From: BM509 sp036396915
GTDB taxonomy: Bacteria; Desulfobacterota; Desulfuromonadia; Desulfuromonadales; Geopsychrobacteraceae
Reading direction: 5' to 3'
Assembly: GCA_036396915.1 (NCBI GenBank)
Contig: DASWJX010000011.1
Span: 1-26,360 of the forward strand
DNA length: 26,360 nt
Position 1 is the stretch's first letter, and every line of letters starts with the position of its first letter. The notes beneath the pieces were generated by a model. The model was not told where the DNA came from and ran no database searches. It worked only from the letters and a program-made list of their open reading frames with translations. Both the position numbers and the translations under genes were made by a program. Of this stretch, positions 14,376 to 22,015 are shown one piece after another.

Positions 14376-15020
14376 ATGGCGGCGCCGTCACCGTTCAGGA
14401 ACGCCCTGTACCTGATCACCGATCGCCGACAGCTGACCGGCGGAGCAACCCTGCCGGAAACCGTCGAGCAGGCCCTGGCGGGCGGCGTTCGCCTGATTCA
14501 GCTGCGCGAGAAAGACCTGCCCGCGGCAGAATTATGGCCGCTGGCCCAACAGCTTCGCAGCCTGACCCGGCGCTTTTCTGCAAAACTTTTCATCAACGAT
14601 CGGATCGATCTGGCCCTGGCCTGCGGAGCTGACGGCGTGCACCTGGGCGGGCATTCCCTGCCGACCGCCGAAGTCAGACGCTTGATCGGACCGCGGCGCC
14701 TGATCGGCGTCTCGACCCATTGCCTCGACGACGTTGCACGGGCTGCCGGACAGGGAGCGGACTTTTTGACGTTCGGACCGGTCTACCCTACCCCGTCCAA
14801 AGCAGCGTACGGCCCACCCCAGGGGCTCGACCTGCTGAAACAGGCGAGCCAGCGGACCGCTCTTCCGGTTCTGGCGCTGGGGGGCATAAAAACGCCCCAT
14901 GTCCAGGAGGTCATGTCTCACGGCGCGAGCGGGATCGCCCTGATTTCCGCGGTTCTGTCCGACGCCGATCCCCGCGCGGCGGCCCGCCGATTTTCGGAGC
15001 TGTTGTCACAACAGCGCTAG
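14376..15020 (+). CDS. thiE: Thiamine-phosphate synthase ThiE
   Basis: ThiE joins the pyrimidine (HMP-PP) and thiazole phosphates to make thiamine phosphate. The 214-residue TIM barrel has YLITDRR near the N-terminus, IQLREKDLP, LFINDRIDLALACGADGVHLG, the GVSTH loop and FGPVYPTPSK, all family landmarks. It begins three bases after thiH, so translation is coupled. It appears to be the last gene of the riboswitch operon. No thiC or thiD is present here, so the pyrimidine branch must be encoded elsewhere. Confidence 0.95.
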   Translation: MAAPSPFRNALYLITDRRQLTGGATLPETVEQALAGGVRLIQLREKDLPAAELWPLAQQLRSLTRRFSAKLFINDRIDLALACGADGVHLGGHSLPTAEVRRLIGPRRLIGVSTHCLDDVARAAGQGADFLTFGPVYPTPSKAAYGPPQGLDLLKQASQRTALPVLALGGIKTPHVQEVMSHGASGIALISAVLSDADPRAAARRFSELLSQQR

Positions 15021-15024
15021 CAGA

Positions 15025-15034
15025 CCCCCCCCCC
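15025..15034 (+). repeat. Ten-base C homopolymer upstream of the transporter promoter
   Basis: An unbroken run of ten C lies five bases after the thiE stop and seven bases before the -35 box of the transporter promoter. Such tracts can slip during replication. Confidence 0.7.
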
Positions 15035-15041
15035 TTACGGT

Positions 15042-15070
15042 TCGACAATAATTGGTCCATCGACTACACT
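15042..15070 (+). promoter_or_regulatory. Putative promoter of the SLC13-type transporter
   Basis: TCGACA (15042-15047), a 17-base spacer and TACACT (15065-15070) would start transcription near 15077, about 29 bases before the transporter ATG. Confidence 0.5.
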
Positions 15071-15105
15071 TTAATGAGACGTTTCCTTCCTCGGGCAGGG
15101 CGTAT

Positions 15106-16875
15106 ATGCAAGTCATTCTGGTGCTGACAATTCTGCTGCTCGCGATCTTGCTGTTCTCGTCTGGACTGATCCGCATGGATCTAACCAGCATGCTGGTTCT
15201 ACTTGCTCTCTACCTGACGGGACTGGTGACGCTGGAAGAGGCTTTTTCCGGGTTCAGCAATCCGGCGGTGCTCACCGTAGCGGCAATGTTCATCATCGGC
15301 GCAGGTGTTTCCAATACCGGCATTGTGCATCGCATTGCCGAAAAACTTCTCTCGTTTTCAGACAAAAGCGAGCGCAAGCTGATCGTCAGTCTTATGCTGC
15401 TCGTGGCATGTTTCTCCGCCTTTATTAACAACATCGGCGCAACGGCCATTCTGATGCCGGTGGTTGTCAACCTCGCAAAGAAGCGGAACATCCCCGCCTC
15501 AAAACTGCTGATCCCCCTCGCCTTCGGTTCCCTGCTCGGCGGAGTCTGTACCCTGATCGGAACGCCGCCGAACATCCTGATGAACATCTTGCTGGAGCAG
15601 CACACCGGCGAAAATTTCAGAATGTTCGATTTCACTCCCATCGGCCTCGTCATTCTCGCGACCGGCATCCTCTATATGACCCTGTACGGCAGAACCGTAC
15701 TGCCCCGGAACAAGTCAAAAACCGTGGATGAGGCGTACCAGACGAAAGAATATATTACCGAGGTGGAGATTATCGAGGGATCGCCGCTTGCCGGGCAGAC
15801 GATCGCCGGCAGTCGTCTGGAGGCGGATTTCCAACTCAAGGTCAGAGCAATTCTGCGCAGCAGGCAAAAAATACCCTTTCCCCGACGCAACAGAAAGCTG
15901 ATGGAAAAGGATATTTTGTTTCTGGAGGGCGACGCCGAAGGCATCCTGAAGGTCCGCACCAGAAAAGGGCTGGAAGTTGTCCCGGAGCGTGAAAATCCGG
16001 TTATCGCAATGGCAGGTGATGAGATCGTCGTTGTCGAAGCGTCACTGACGCCGACCAGTGAAGCCGTCGGCAAGAGCCTCCGGGAACTGCGCTTTGCGGA
16101 AACCCACGGGCTCACGGTTCTTGCCATATGGAGAAGCGGCTCGCCGGTCGTCAAACGGGTCGATCATGTCGCCCTTAAATTCGGCGATGTCCTGCTCTTG
16201 AAAGGGCCGGAACGCAGAGTCGTTCACCTTGGCAAAGAGCACGGTTTTTTGCTCCTCGGCGGGGTTCCTCCCGTTGCCTACAACCCACGCAAAGCCCCGG
16301 TCGCTCTCGGCATTCTGGTCGCGGTTGTCTTGCTGGCGGCCTTCGGGATACTGCCGATTACGGTCTCAGCCATGCTCGGAGTGCTTGCGCTGATCCTGAG
16401 CCACTGCCTGACGGCCAAAGAAGCCTACGAAAGCGTCGACTGGTCGATCATCATCCTCATCGCCGGCACCCTGCCGCTCGGGCTGGCCATGGAGAACAGC
16501 GGCGCGGCAGAACTTATTGCCGGAGGGATCATTTCATTTGCCGGCCCCCTGGGCCCCTGGGCCGTTCTCGCTGCAATCTTTTTCATAACATCGATCTTCA
16601 CCGAAGCGATGAGCCATGCCGCGGCAGCGGTGCTGATTGCTCCGATCGCCCTGAGCACAGCCCTTGAACTGGGGGTCAGTCCGAAACCTTTCTACATTGC
16701 GGTAGCCATTGCCGCCTCCTCCTGCTTCATGACACCGATCAGCCATCAGTCAAACGCGCTGGTCATGGGACCCGGAAGTTACCACTTCAACGACTATCTG
16801 CGCGTCGGGGCGCCTTTGAATCTGCTGATTTGGGTGGTCGGCACCTTGACCATCCCCTTGATGTTCCCGTTTTAA
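15106..16875 (+). CDS. SLC13/CitMHS-type permease with two TrkA-C (RCK_C) domains
   Basis: This is an inner-membrane ion-coupled anion transporter of 589 residues. An N-terminal membrane half (about 1-200) holds FINNIGATAILMPVV and TLIGTPPNILMN. A soluble insert (about 217-385) reads as two TrkA-C domains (IIEGSPLAGQTI and EAVGKSLRELRF). A C-terminal membrane half (about 400-589) has FTEAMSHAAAAVLIAPIAL and TPISHQSNALVMGPGSY. This layout is common in bacterial DASS members that carry sulfate, dicarboxylates or similar anions; the substrate cannot be read from sequence. The ATG at 15106 has AGGG upstream and an independent promoter. It is not an obvious thiamine transporter despite its position. 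Confidence 0.9.
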   Translation: MQVILVLTILLLAILLFSSGLIRMDLTSMLVLLALYLTGLVTLEEAFSGFSNPAVLTVAAMFIIGAGVSNTGIVHRIAEKLLSFSDKSERKLIVSLMLLVACFSAFINNIGATAILMPVVVNLAKKRNIPASKLLIPLAFGSLLGGVCTLIGTPPNILMNILLEQHTGENFRMFDFTPIGLVILATGILYMTLYGRTVLPRNKSKTVDEAYQTKEYITEVEIIEGSPLAGQTIAGSRLEADFQLKVRAILRSRQKIPFPRRNRKLMEKDILFLEGDAEGILKVRTRKGLEVVPERENPVIAMAGDEIVVVEASLTPTSEAVGKSLRELRFAETHGLTVLAIWRSGSPVVKRVDHVALKFGDVLLLKGPERRVVHLGKEHGFLLLGGVPPVAYNPRKAPVALGILVAVVLLAAFGILPITVSAMLGVLALILSHCLTAKEAYESVDWSIIILIAGTLPLGLAMENSGAAELIAGGIISFAGPLGPWAVLAAIFFITSIFTEAMSHAAAAVLIAPIALSTALELGVSPKPFYIAVAIAASSCFMTPISHQSNALVMGPGSYHFNDYLRVGAPLNLLIWVVGTLTIPLMFPF

Positions 16876-16881
16876 AAATAT

Positions 16882-16919
16882 AAAAAAAAGGAGGCAGCTC
16901 AATATGAGTTGCCTCCTTT
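16882..16919 (-). terminator. Terminator of the tRNA-Asp/Val/Asp transcript, also 3' of the transporter
   Basis: A 14-bp stem (16887-16900 with 16906-16919, one G-U) around AATAT is followed on the minus strand by a run of eight T. It ends the tRNA transcript and, read from the plus strand, lies 12 bases after the transporter stop. Confidence 0.85.
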
Positions 16920-16923
16920 AAAA

Positions 16924-17000
16924 TGGCGGGGCTGACGGGACTCGAACCCGCGACCTCCGGCGTGACAGGCCGGCGTTGTAACCGACTCTACTACAGCCCC
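16924..17000 (-). tRNA. tRNA-Asp (GUC), with encoded CCA
   Basis: A cloverleaf forms with 5' GGGGCTG, anticodon loop CTGTCAC (anticodon GTC), T-arm GGTTCGAACC and a genomic CCA at the 3' end. It is identical to the copy at 17115-17191. Confidence 0.96.
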
Positions 17001-17030
17001 AATAAAATCAAATCATCTGCTTTTTTATCC

Positions 17031-17106
17031 TGGTGGGCGAAGAGGGGCTCGAACCCCCGACATCCTGCTTGTAAGGCAGGCGCTCTCCCAGCTGAGCTAT
17101 TCGCCC
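17031..17106 (-). tRNA. tRNA-Val (UAC), with encoded CCA
   Basis: A cloverleaf forms with 5' GGGCGAA, D-arm TAGCTCAGCTGGGAGAGC, anticodon loop CTTACAA (anticodon TAC), T-loop GTTCGAG and encoded CCA. It lies between the two tRNA-Asp copies. Confidence 0.96.
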
Positions 17107-17114
17107 TGAATATA

Positions 17115-17191
17115 TGGCGGGGCTGACGGGACTCGAACCCGCGACCTCCGGCGTGACAGGCCGGCGTTGTAACCGACTCTACTACAGCCCC
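17115..17191 (-). tRNA. tRNA-Asp (GUC), second identical copy
   Basis: It has the same sequence as the tRNA at 16924-17000, with anticodon GTC and encoded CCA. It is the first tRNA of the trio in the direction of transcription. Confidence 0.96.
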
Positions 17192-17195
17192 GCAG

Positions 17196-17254
17196 AAAAA
17201 AAGGAAGCAAATCTGTGCCCATGTTGAGGGTCCTTAGGGCAGTGTTCCGCTTCC
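17196..17254 (-). terminator. Possible terminator of the HU gene, abutting tRNA-Asp
   Basis: On the minus strand GGAAGC (17254-17249) can pair with GCTTCC (17208-17203), with an inner GCCC/GGGC helix, followed by seven T (17202-17196). The loop is long and the stem interrupted. The T run ends only four bases before the tRNA-Asp 5' end. Confidence 0.4.
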
Positions 17255-17284
17255 TAGTTTCTATTGGTTGCGACCTGAAATTGC

Positions 17285-17557
17285 TTAATTAACAGAATCC
17301 TTCAATGCCTTGCCGGCCTTGAACTTGGGGACCTTGGCAGCAGGAATCTGGATCTTCTCGCCAGTCTGGGGGTTTTGACCGGTACGTGCAGCGCGATCAC
17401 CGACACTAAAGGTTCCGAAACCTACCAGAGCGACTTTTTCACCAGCCTTCAAAGCCTCGGTAACGGACTCGGAGAAAGCTTTCAGAGCCCCCTCGGCGTC
17501 TGCCTTGCTCAACCCTGCTTTTTCCGCCATTGCATTGACCAAATCTGCCTTAGTCAC
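17285..17557 (-). CDS. hup: HU-family DNA-binding protein
   Basis: HU is a small dimeric nucleoid protein that bends DNA without strict sequence preference. The protein has 90 residues, as usual. It begins MTKADLVNAMAEKAGLSKADA and contains GFGTFSVGDRAARTGQNPQTG, the HU beta-arm signature with the conserved RxGxNPxTG. The start codon is GTG, with a strong AGGAGGT seven bases upstream. It has its own good promoter and lies downstream of lon on the same strand, as in E. coli (lon-hupB). IHF is unlikely, given the length and arm sequence. Confidence 0.95.
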   Translation of the reverse strand: MTKADLVNAMAEKAGLSKADAEGALKAFSESVTEALKAGEKVALVGFGTFSVGDRAARTGQNPQTGEKIQIPAAKVPKFKAGKALKDSVN

Positions 17558-17609
17558 AGCACACCTCCTGAAAGAAATTGAAGTTTATTTGCGTCTCAAA
17601 AACGCGATA

Positions 17610-17638
17610 GATATATCGGTTTTCAAAAATACTGTCAA
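17610..17638 (-). promoter_or_regulatory. Promoter of the HU gene
   Basis: On the minus strand TTGACA (17638-17633), a 17-base spacer and TATATC (17615-17610) precede the HU GTG by about 50 bases. The surrounding sequence is AT-rich. Confidence 0.7.
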
Positions 17639-17697
17639 GTGAATTTTCCCTATTTTTGCGGGCTCGACGTTATTTTACCGGCGCCGAGCCAACTATT

Positions 17698-20064
17698 TCA
17701 CGCCTCTTGTTTTTTACCGGAAACGTTCTCAAGCAAAGCGTTCTGGAGAACCTGGTCCATATGATCGACCACCACCAGTTCAAGCGCCGACCTTAGCTCT
17801 TTCGGCAGATCCTGTAAATGCTTTTCGTTCTCTTTCGGCAGCAGAACCTTGGAAATTCCTCCCCGACGTGCGGCCAGCAGTTTTTCCTTGAGACCGCCAA
17901 TGGCCAGCACCCGGCCGCGCAAGGTAACCTCTCCGGTCATTGCCAGGTTTTTACTGACCGGCCGGCCGGTCAGGGCCGATGCCAGTGCTGTCGCCATGGT
18001 TATGCCGGCCGAGGGGCCATCCTTGGGCACGGCACCCTCCGGGACATGGATATGGATATCGAGCTGCGCATAGAAATCCTCATCCAGACCCAGGGTCTGC
18101 CATCTCGAGCGAATATAGCTCAGCGCGGCCTGGGCCGACTCCTGCATGACCTCACCCAGTTTGCCGGTAACCGTCAGCTTGCCCCGGCCCGGCAAGGTCG
18201 TCACCTCGATGCTGAGCAGCTCGCCTCCTGTTTCAGTCCAGGCCAGACCGGTTGCCAGTCCGATCTGATCGACATCCTCCCTGACCCCGTACTCATAAGG
18301 AGGCACTCCGAGATACTTGCGGACCTGGCTGTCGCCAACGACAAAGGCCTTCCCCTCTTTCCCCTTCAGCATTCTGCGGGCCAGCTTGCGAAAAATACTC
18401 GCAATATTCCGGTCCAGTCCGCGCACGCCTGCTTCGCGGGTGTAGCGGCGAACGATCTCATAGATCGCCTTGTCGGAAAAGCGGACCTTGTCGGACGCCA
18501 AGCCATGGGCTTCGGACTGCTTTTCCAGCAGATAGCGTTTCGCAATATGCAATTTTTCTTCTTCGGAGTAGCCCTCGATACGGATAATCTCCAACCGGTC
18601 ATACAATGGCCTGGGGATCGTATGAAGATTGTTGGCCGTTGCGATAAACAGCACCTGCGAAAGGTCGTAATCAACATCGAGAAAATGATCGCCGAAACTG
18701 CTGTTCTGTTCGGGATCAAGGACTTCGAGGAGCGCGGAAGACGGATCGCCCCTGAAATCCATGCTCATCTTATCGATTTCATCCAGCATGAAAACCGGAT
18801 TCCGGACCCCTGCCTTGCGCAAACTCTGGATAATCTTGCCGGGCATCGCACCGACATAGGTTCTCCGGTGCCCGCGGATTTCCGCCTCGTCGCGCACCCC
18901 GCCCAAGGAGATACGGACAAACTTGCGGCCGAGAGCCTTGGCGACCGACCGTCCCAAAGAGGTCTTGCCGACCCCGGGTGGTCCGACCAGGCACAAAATC
19001 GGTCCCTTGTTCTTTTTAACCAGGGCCTGTACCGCAAGGTACTCAAGCACCCGCTCTTTCACTTTCTCAAGTCCGTAGTGGTCCGCATCGAGAATCCGCT
19101 CCGCCTTGTCGAGATCATGGCTGTCACGGGTCCCCTTGCGCCACGGAAGAGCGAGGAGCCATTCAATATAATTACGCACAACCGACGCCTCGGCCGACAT
19201 GGGCGACATCATTTTCAGTTTGCGCAGCTCGGCCAGCGCTTTATCCGTGGCTTCCCTGGACATCCTTTTCTGCTTGATCTGTTGCTCGAACTCTAAAAGT
19301 TCCTGCTTGAATTCGTCCTTTTCCCCCAGCTCCTTCTGGATGGCGCGCATCTGCTCATTGAGATAATACTCCTTCTGACTGCGTTCCATCTGGCTTTTGA
19401 CGCGACTGCGAATCCTTGTTTCGATCTGCAGGATTTCCACTTCCTGCTCAAGAAGATTCAGCAACTTCTCCAGCCGCGCCAACGGCTCAACCTGTTCAAG
19501 GATCTCCTGTTTTTCAGCGATCGGCACCTGCAGATGTCCGGCGACGGTATCGGCGAGACGCGAGGCATCTTCGATACCCGCCACCGATGCGCTGACTTCG
19601 GCAGGAATCTTCTTGCTCAGGCCGACGTAGGTCTCAAAGGCATCGAGTACCGCGCGCGTGATCGCTTCGATTTCAGGCGACGCGCCGGTGAATTCCAGCA
19701 GCGGCTCGACGTCAACGCGGATCAGTTCCTTTTCCGAAACAAAAGATCTGATCCGTGCGCGCTGCTTCCCTTCGATCAGAACCTTGACCGTCCCGTCCGG
19801 AAGCTTGAGCATCTGCACGACATGACCTATCGTTCCGACAGCATAGATATCATCCTGGGCCGGATTGTCGGTTTTGGGATCGATCTGCGCCGACAGAAAG
19901 ATACGGTTATTCTGACTCGTTGCCTGCTCCAGTGCCGCGATGGATTGGGGGCGCCCGACAAACAGGGGGGCAACCATATGCGGGAAAATAACGATATCCC
20001 GCAACGGCAACAGGGGATACGAAAAATCCATTACTTCAGACTCAACTGTAAGCTTTTCACTCAT
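17698..20064 (-). CDS. lon: Lon ATP-dependent protease
   Basis: Lon is a homohexameric cytoplasmic AAA+ protease that degrades damaged and short-lived regulatory proteins. The 788 residues match bacterial LonA. The N-domain opens with YPLLPLRDIVIFPHMVAPLF, followed by a coiled segment. The AAA+ module has Walker A GPPGVGKT (361-368), Walker B FMLDEIDKM and VRGLDRNIA. The protease domain has the catalytic Ser685 in PKDGPSAGI and the lysine in GGLKEKLLAA. The ATG at 20064 begins MSEKLTVE with AGG upstream; a longer frame to 20082 has no support. A hairpin with a short T run separates it from clpX. Confidence 0.97.
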   Translation of the reverse strand: MSEKLTVESEVMDFSYPLLPLRDIVIFPHMVAPLFVGRPQSIAALEQATSQNNRIFLSAQIDPKTDNPAQDDIYAVGTIGHVVQMLKLPDGTVKVLIEGKQRARIRSFVSEKELIRVDVEPLLEFTGASPEIEAITRAVLDAFETYVGLSKKIPAEVSASVAGIEDASRLADTVAGHLQVPIAEKQEILEQVEPLARLEKLLNLLEQEVEILQIETRIRSRVKSQMERSQKEYYLNEQMRAIQKELGEKDEFKQELLEFEQQIKQKRMSREATDKALAELRKLKMMSPMSAEASVVRNYIEWLLALPWRKGTRDSHDLDKAERILDADHYGLEKVKERVLEYLAVQALVKKNKGPILCLVGPPGVGKTSLGRSVAKALGRKFVRISLGGVRDEAEIRGHRRTYVGAMPGKIIQSLRKAGVRNPVFMLDEIDKMSMDFRGDPSSALLEVLDPEQNSSFGDHFLDVDYDLSQVLFIATANNLHTIPRPLYDRLEIIRIEGYSEEEKLHIAKRYLLEKQSEAHGLASDKVRFSDKAIYEIVRRYTREAGVRGLDRNIASIFRKLARRMLKGKEGKAFVVGDSQVRKYLGVPPYEYGVREDVDQIGLATGLAWTETGGELLSIEVTTLPGRGKLTVTGKLGEVMQESAQAALSYIRSRWQTLGLDEDFYAQLDIHIHVPEGAVPKDGPSAGITMATALASALTGRPVSKNLAMTGEVTLRGRVLAIGGLKEKLLAARRGGISKVLLPKENEKHLQDLPKELRSALELVVVDHMDQVLQNALLENVSGKKQEA

Positions 20065-20080
20065 ATCGACACCTGATGGC

Positions 20081-20117
20081 AAAAGAGCGCGGCGTCAGCA
20101 ATGACAGGTCCGCGCTC
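20081..20117 (-). terminator. Hairpin with T run between clpX and lon (terminator or attenuator)
   Basis: On the minus strand GAGCGCGG (20117-20110) pairs with CCGCGCTC (20092-20085), with an inner GTCA/TGAC helix, followed by TTTT. It ends 17 bases before the lon ATG. A possible -10 box GATAAT (20129-20124) just upstream would place the hairpin in a lon leader. Confidence 0.6.
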
Positions 20118-20151
20118 TATTAGATTATCATACGAAGTTCCCGATTAACGC

Positions 20152-21402
20152 TCAGGCACTCTCTGCAACGTCGTAAATGATCAGCGGACTGGCGCCCTTA
20201 CTGATGACGTCCTCGTTCAACACGACCTCCTTGACCCGATCCTGGGACGGGATGTCGAACATGACATCCAGCATGGCATTCTCAAGTATCGAGCGGAGAC
20301 CGCGTGCCCCCGTTTTCCGCTGCAGCGCTTCACGGGCAATGGCCACCAGTGAGCCGTCGGTAAACTTGAGATTGACATTCTCCATCTCGAAGAGTCGCTG
20401 ATATTGCTTTATAATCGCGTTCTTCGGCTCGCGCAGAATCTGGATCAGGGCTCCTTCATCCAATTCATCAAGTGTCGCGATAATCGGCAGGCGACCGACA
20501 AACTCCGGGATCAGCCCGTATTTCAACAGATCGCCCGGCTGGGTCTTGGCGAGAACCGCTCCCAGCGCCTCTTCCTTGCGGGAACGGACCTCTGCTCCGA
20601 AGCCCATATTTTTTGCGCCGATACGATTTCCGATCACTTTTTCCAGGCCGGAAAAGGCGCCGCCGCAGATAAACAGGATATTGGTGGTATCAACCTTGAG
20701 AAATTCCTGCTGCGGATGCTTTCTGCCGCCCTTGGGGGGAACGCTGGCCGTCGTCCCTTCAATGATTTTCAGCAGCGCCTGCTGGACCCCTTCGCCGGAA
20801 ACATCCCGGGTGATCGAGGGGGACTCCGACTTGCGGGCGATCTTGTCGACCTCGTCGATATAGATAATACCGCGTTGCGCCCGCTCCAGATCATAGTCGG
20901 CGGACTGCAACAGGTTGAGAATGATGTTCTCGACATCTTCGCCGACGTAACCTGCTTCGGTCAGATTGGTCGCATCGGCAATGGCAAAGGGAACCTTGAG
21001 CACCCTGGCCAGCGTCTGCGCCAGCAGCGTCTTGCCGCTTCCGGTCGGACCGAGCAGAAGAATATTGCTTTTCTGAATCTCGACATCGTCGTTCTTTTCA
21101 GAGAACTCAACCCGCTTGTAGTGGTTATAGACGGCAACCGACAGGACTTTTTTTGCCTGCTCCTGACCGATGACGTACTCGTCGAGTATTTCCTTGATTT
21201 CAGCGGGCTTGGGAAGTTTCTCAACATTCTGCGCTGCCGACTGATCAATACGGGACTCTTCATCGATGATGTCGTTGCACAGTTCGATGCACTCATCACA
21301 GATATACACGGTCGGCCCGGCAATCAGCTTTTTGACTTCATCCTGCGGTTTCCCGCAAAAAGAGCATGTCAACTGACCTGTTTGATCATCCTTGGAACTC
21401 AC
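20152..21402 (-). CDS. clpX: ClpX, ATP-dependent unfoldase of ClpXP
   Basis: ClpX is the hexameric AAA+ unfoldase that recognises tagged substrates and feeds them to ClpP. The 416-residue protein has the N-terminal zinc-binding domain with C13-x2-C16 and C35-x2-C38 (TCSFCGK, YICDECIELC). The AAA+ module has Walker A LLLGPTGSGKT, the pore loop GYVGEDVE, Walker B IIYIDEVDK and the sensor-2 region KTGARGLRS. I chose GTG at 21402, giving MSSKDDQ, eight bases after GGAGG; a TTG three bases upstream is an equal alternative. It is 25 bases downstream of clpP. Confidence 0.97.
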   Translation of the reverse strand: MSSKDDQTGQLTCSFCGKPQDEVKKLIAGPTVYICDECIELCNDIIDEESRIDQSAAQNVEKLPKPAEIKEILDEYVIGQEQAKKVLSVAVYNHYKRVEFSEKNDDVEIQKSNILLLGPTGSGKTLLAQTLARVLKVPFAIADATNLTEAGYVGEDVENIILNLLQSADYDLERAQRGIIYIDEVDKIARKSESPSITRDVSGEGVQQALLKIIEGTTASVPPKGGRKHPQQEFLKVDTTNILFICGGAFSGLEKVIGNRIGAKNMGFGAEVRSRKEEALGAVLAKTQPGDLLKYGLIPEFVGRLPIIATLDELDEGALIQILREPKNAIIKQYQRLFEMENVNLKFTDGSLVAIAREALQRKTGARGLRSILENAMLDVMFDIPSQDRVKEVVLNEDVISKGASPLIIYDVAESA

Positions 21403-21427
21403 CAATTAATCCTCCGGTTACCTTGAG

Positions 21428-22012
21428 TCAGACTTTTCTCTCAACTATCGAGTCAATAATACCATAGACGCGTGCCGCTTCGCTATCCATGAAGAAATCA
21501 CGCTCCGTATCGGTTTCAATCTTGCTCAGTTCCTGTCCCGAATGCCTGGCAAGGATATCATTCAGGGTGCTGCGCATGCGCAGAATCTCCTGGGCATGAA
21601 TACTGATGTCTGATGCCTGGCCCTGGAAACCGCCCAAAGGCTGATGAATCATGATTCGTGCATGCGGCAGGGCGAAACGTTTCTTCGGCGCACCGGCGGC
21701 CAGCAGCAGCGCCCCCATACTTGCGGCCTGGCCGACACAGATGGTCGAGACCGGGGCCTTGAGATACTGCATGGTATCATAGATCGCCATGCCGGCGGTC
21801 ACCACGCCGCCCGGAGAATTGATGTACAGATGGATGTCGCGATCAGGGTCTTCCGATTCAAGAAAGAGCAACTGGGCAATAATCAGGTTCGCCATATGAT
21901 CTTCAATGCCGCCGCCCAGAAAAATAATCCGGTCCTTCAGCAGCCTTGAATAGATATCGTAGGCGCGTTCGCCACGGCCGGTATCCTCTACAACCATCGG
22001 GATCAGACTCAT
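21428..22012 (-). CDS. clpP: ClpP protease, proteolytic subunit
   Basis: ClpP is the tetradecameric serine peptidase of the ClpXP complex. The 194 residues are normal. The catalytic triad is Ser98 (GQAASMGALLL), His123 (ARIMIHQPLGG) and Asp172 (TERDFFM). The N-terminus MSLIPMVVEDTGRGERAYDI is the standard short propeptide region, and YINSPGGVVTAGMAIYDT is conserved. Its ATG lies three bases after the trigger factor stop and it runs straight into clpX, giving a tig-clpP-clpX operon that couples folding and degradation. Confidence 0.97.
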   Translation of the reverse strand: MSLIPMVVEDTGRGERAYDIYSRLLKDRIIFLGGGIEDHMANLIIAQLLFLESEDPDRDIHLYINSPGGVVTAGMAIYDTMQYLKAPVSTICVGQAASMGALLLAAGAPKKRFALPHARIMIHQPLGGFQGQASDISIHAQEILRMRSTLNDILARHSGQELSKIETDTERDFFMDSEAARVYGIIDSIVERKV

Positions 22013-22015
22013 CGA

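Noticed and set aside
17650..17697. Possible lon terminator (GGCTCG/CGAGCC)
   Set aside because: The stem is only 6 bp with a long loop and no T run on the minus strand.
17818..19296. 492-codon plus-strand frame opposite lon
   Set aside because: lon is full length with Walker and catalytic motifs; this is an antisense shadow.
20404..21426. Plus-strand frame opposite clpX
   Set aside because: Antisense shadow of a complete clpX; no own ribosome site or domain.
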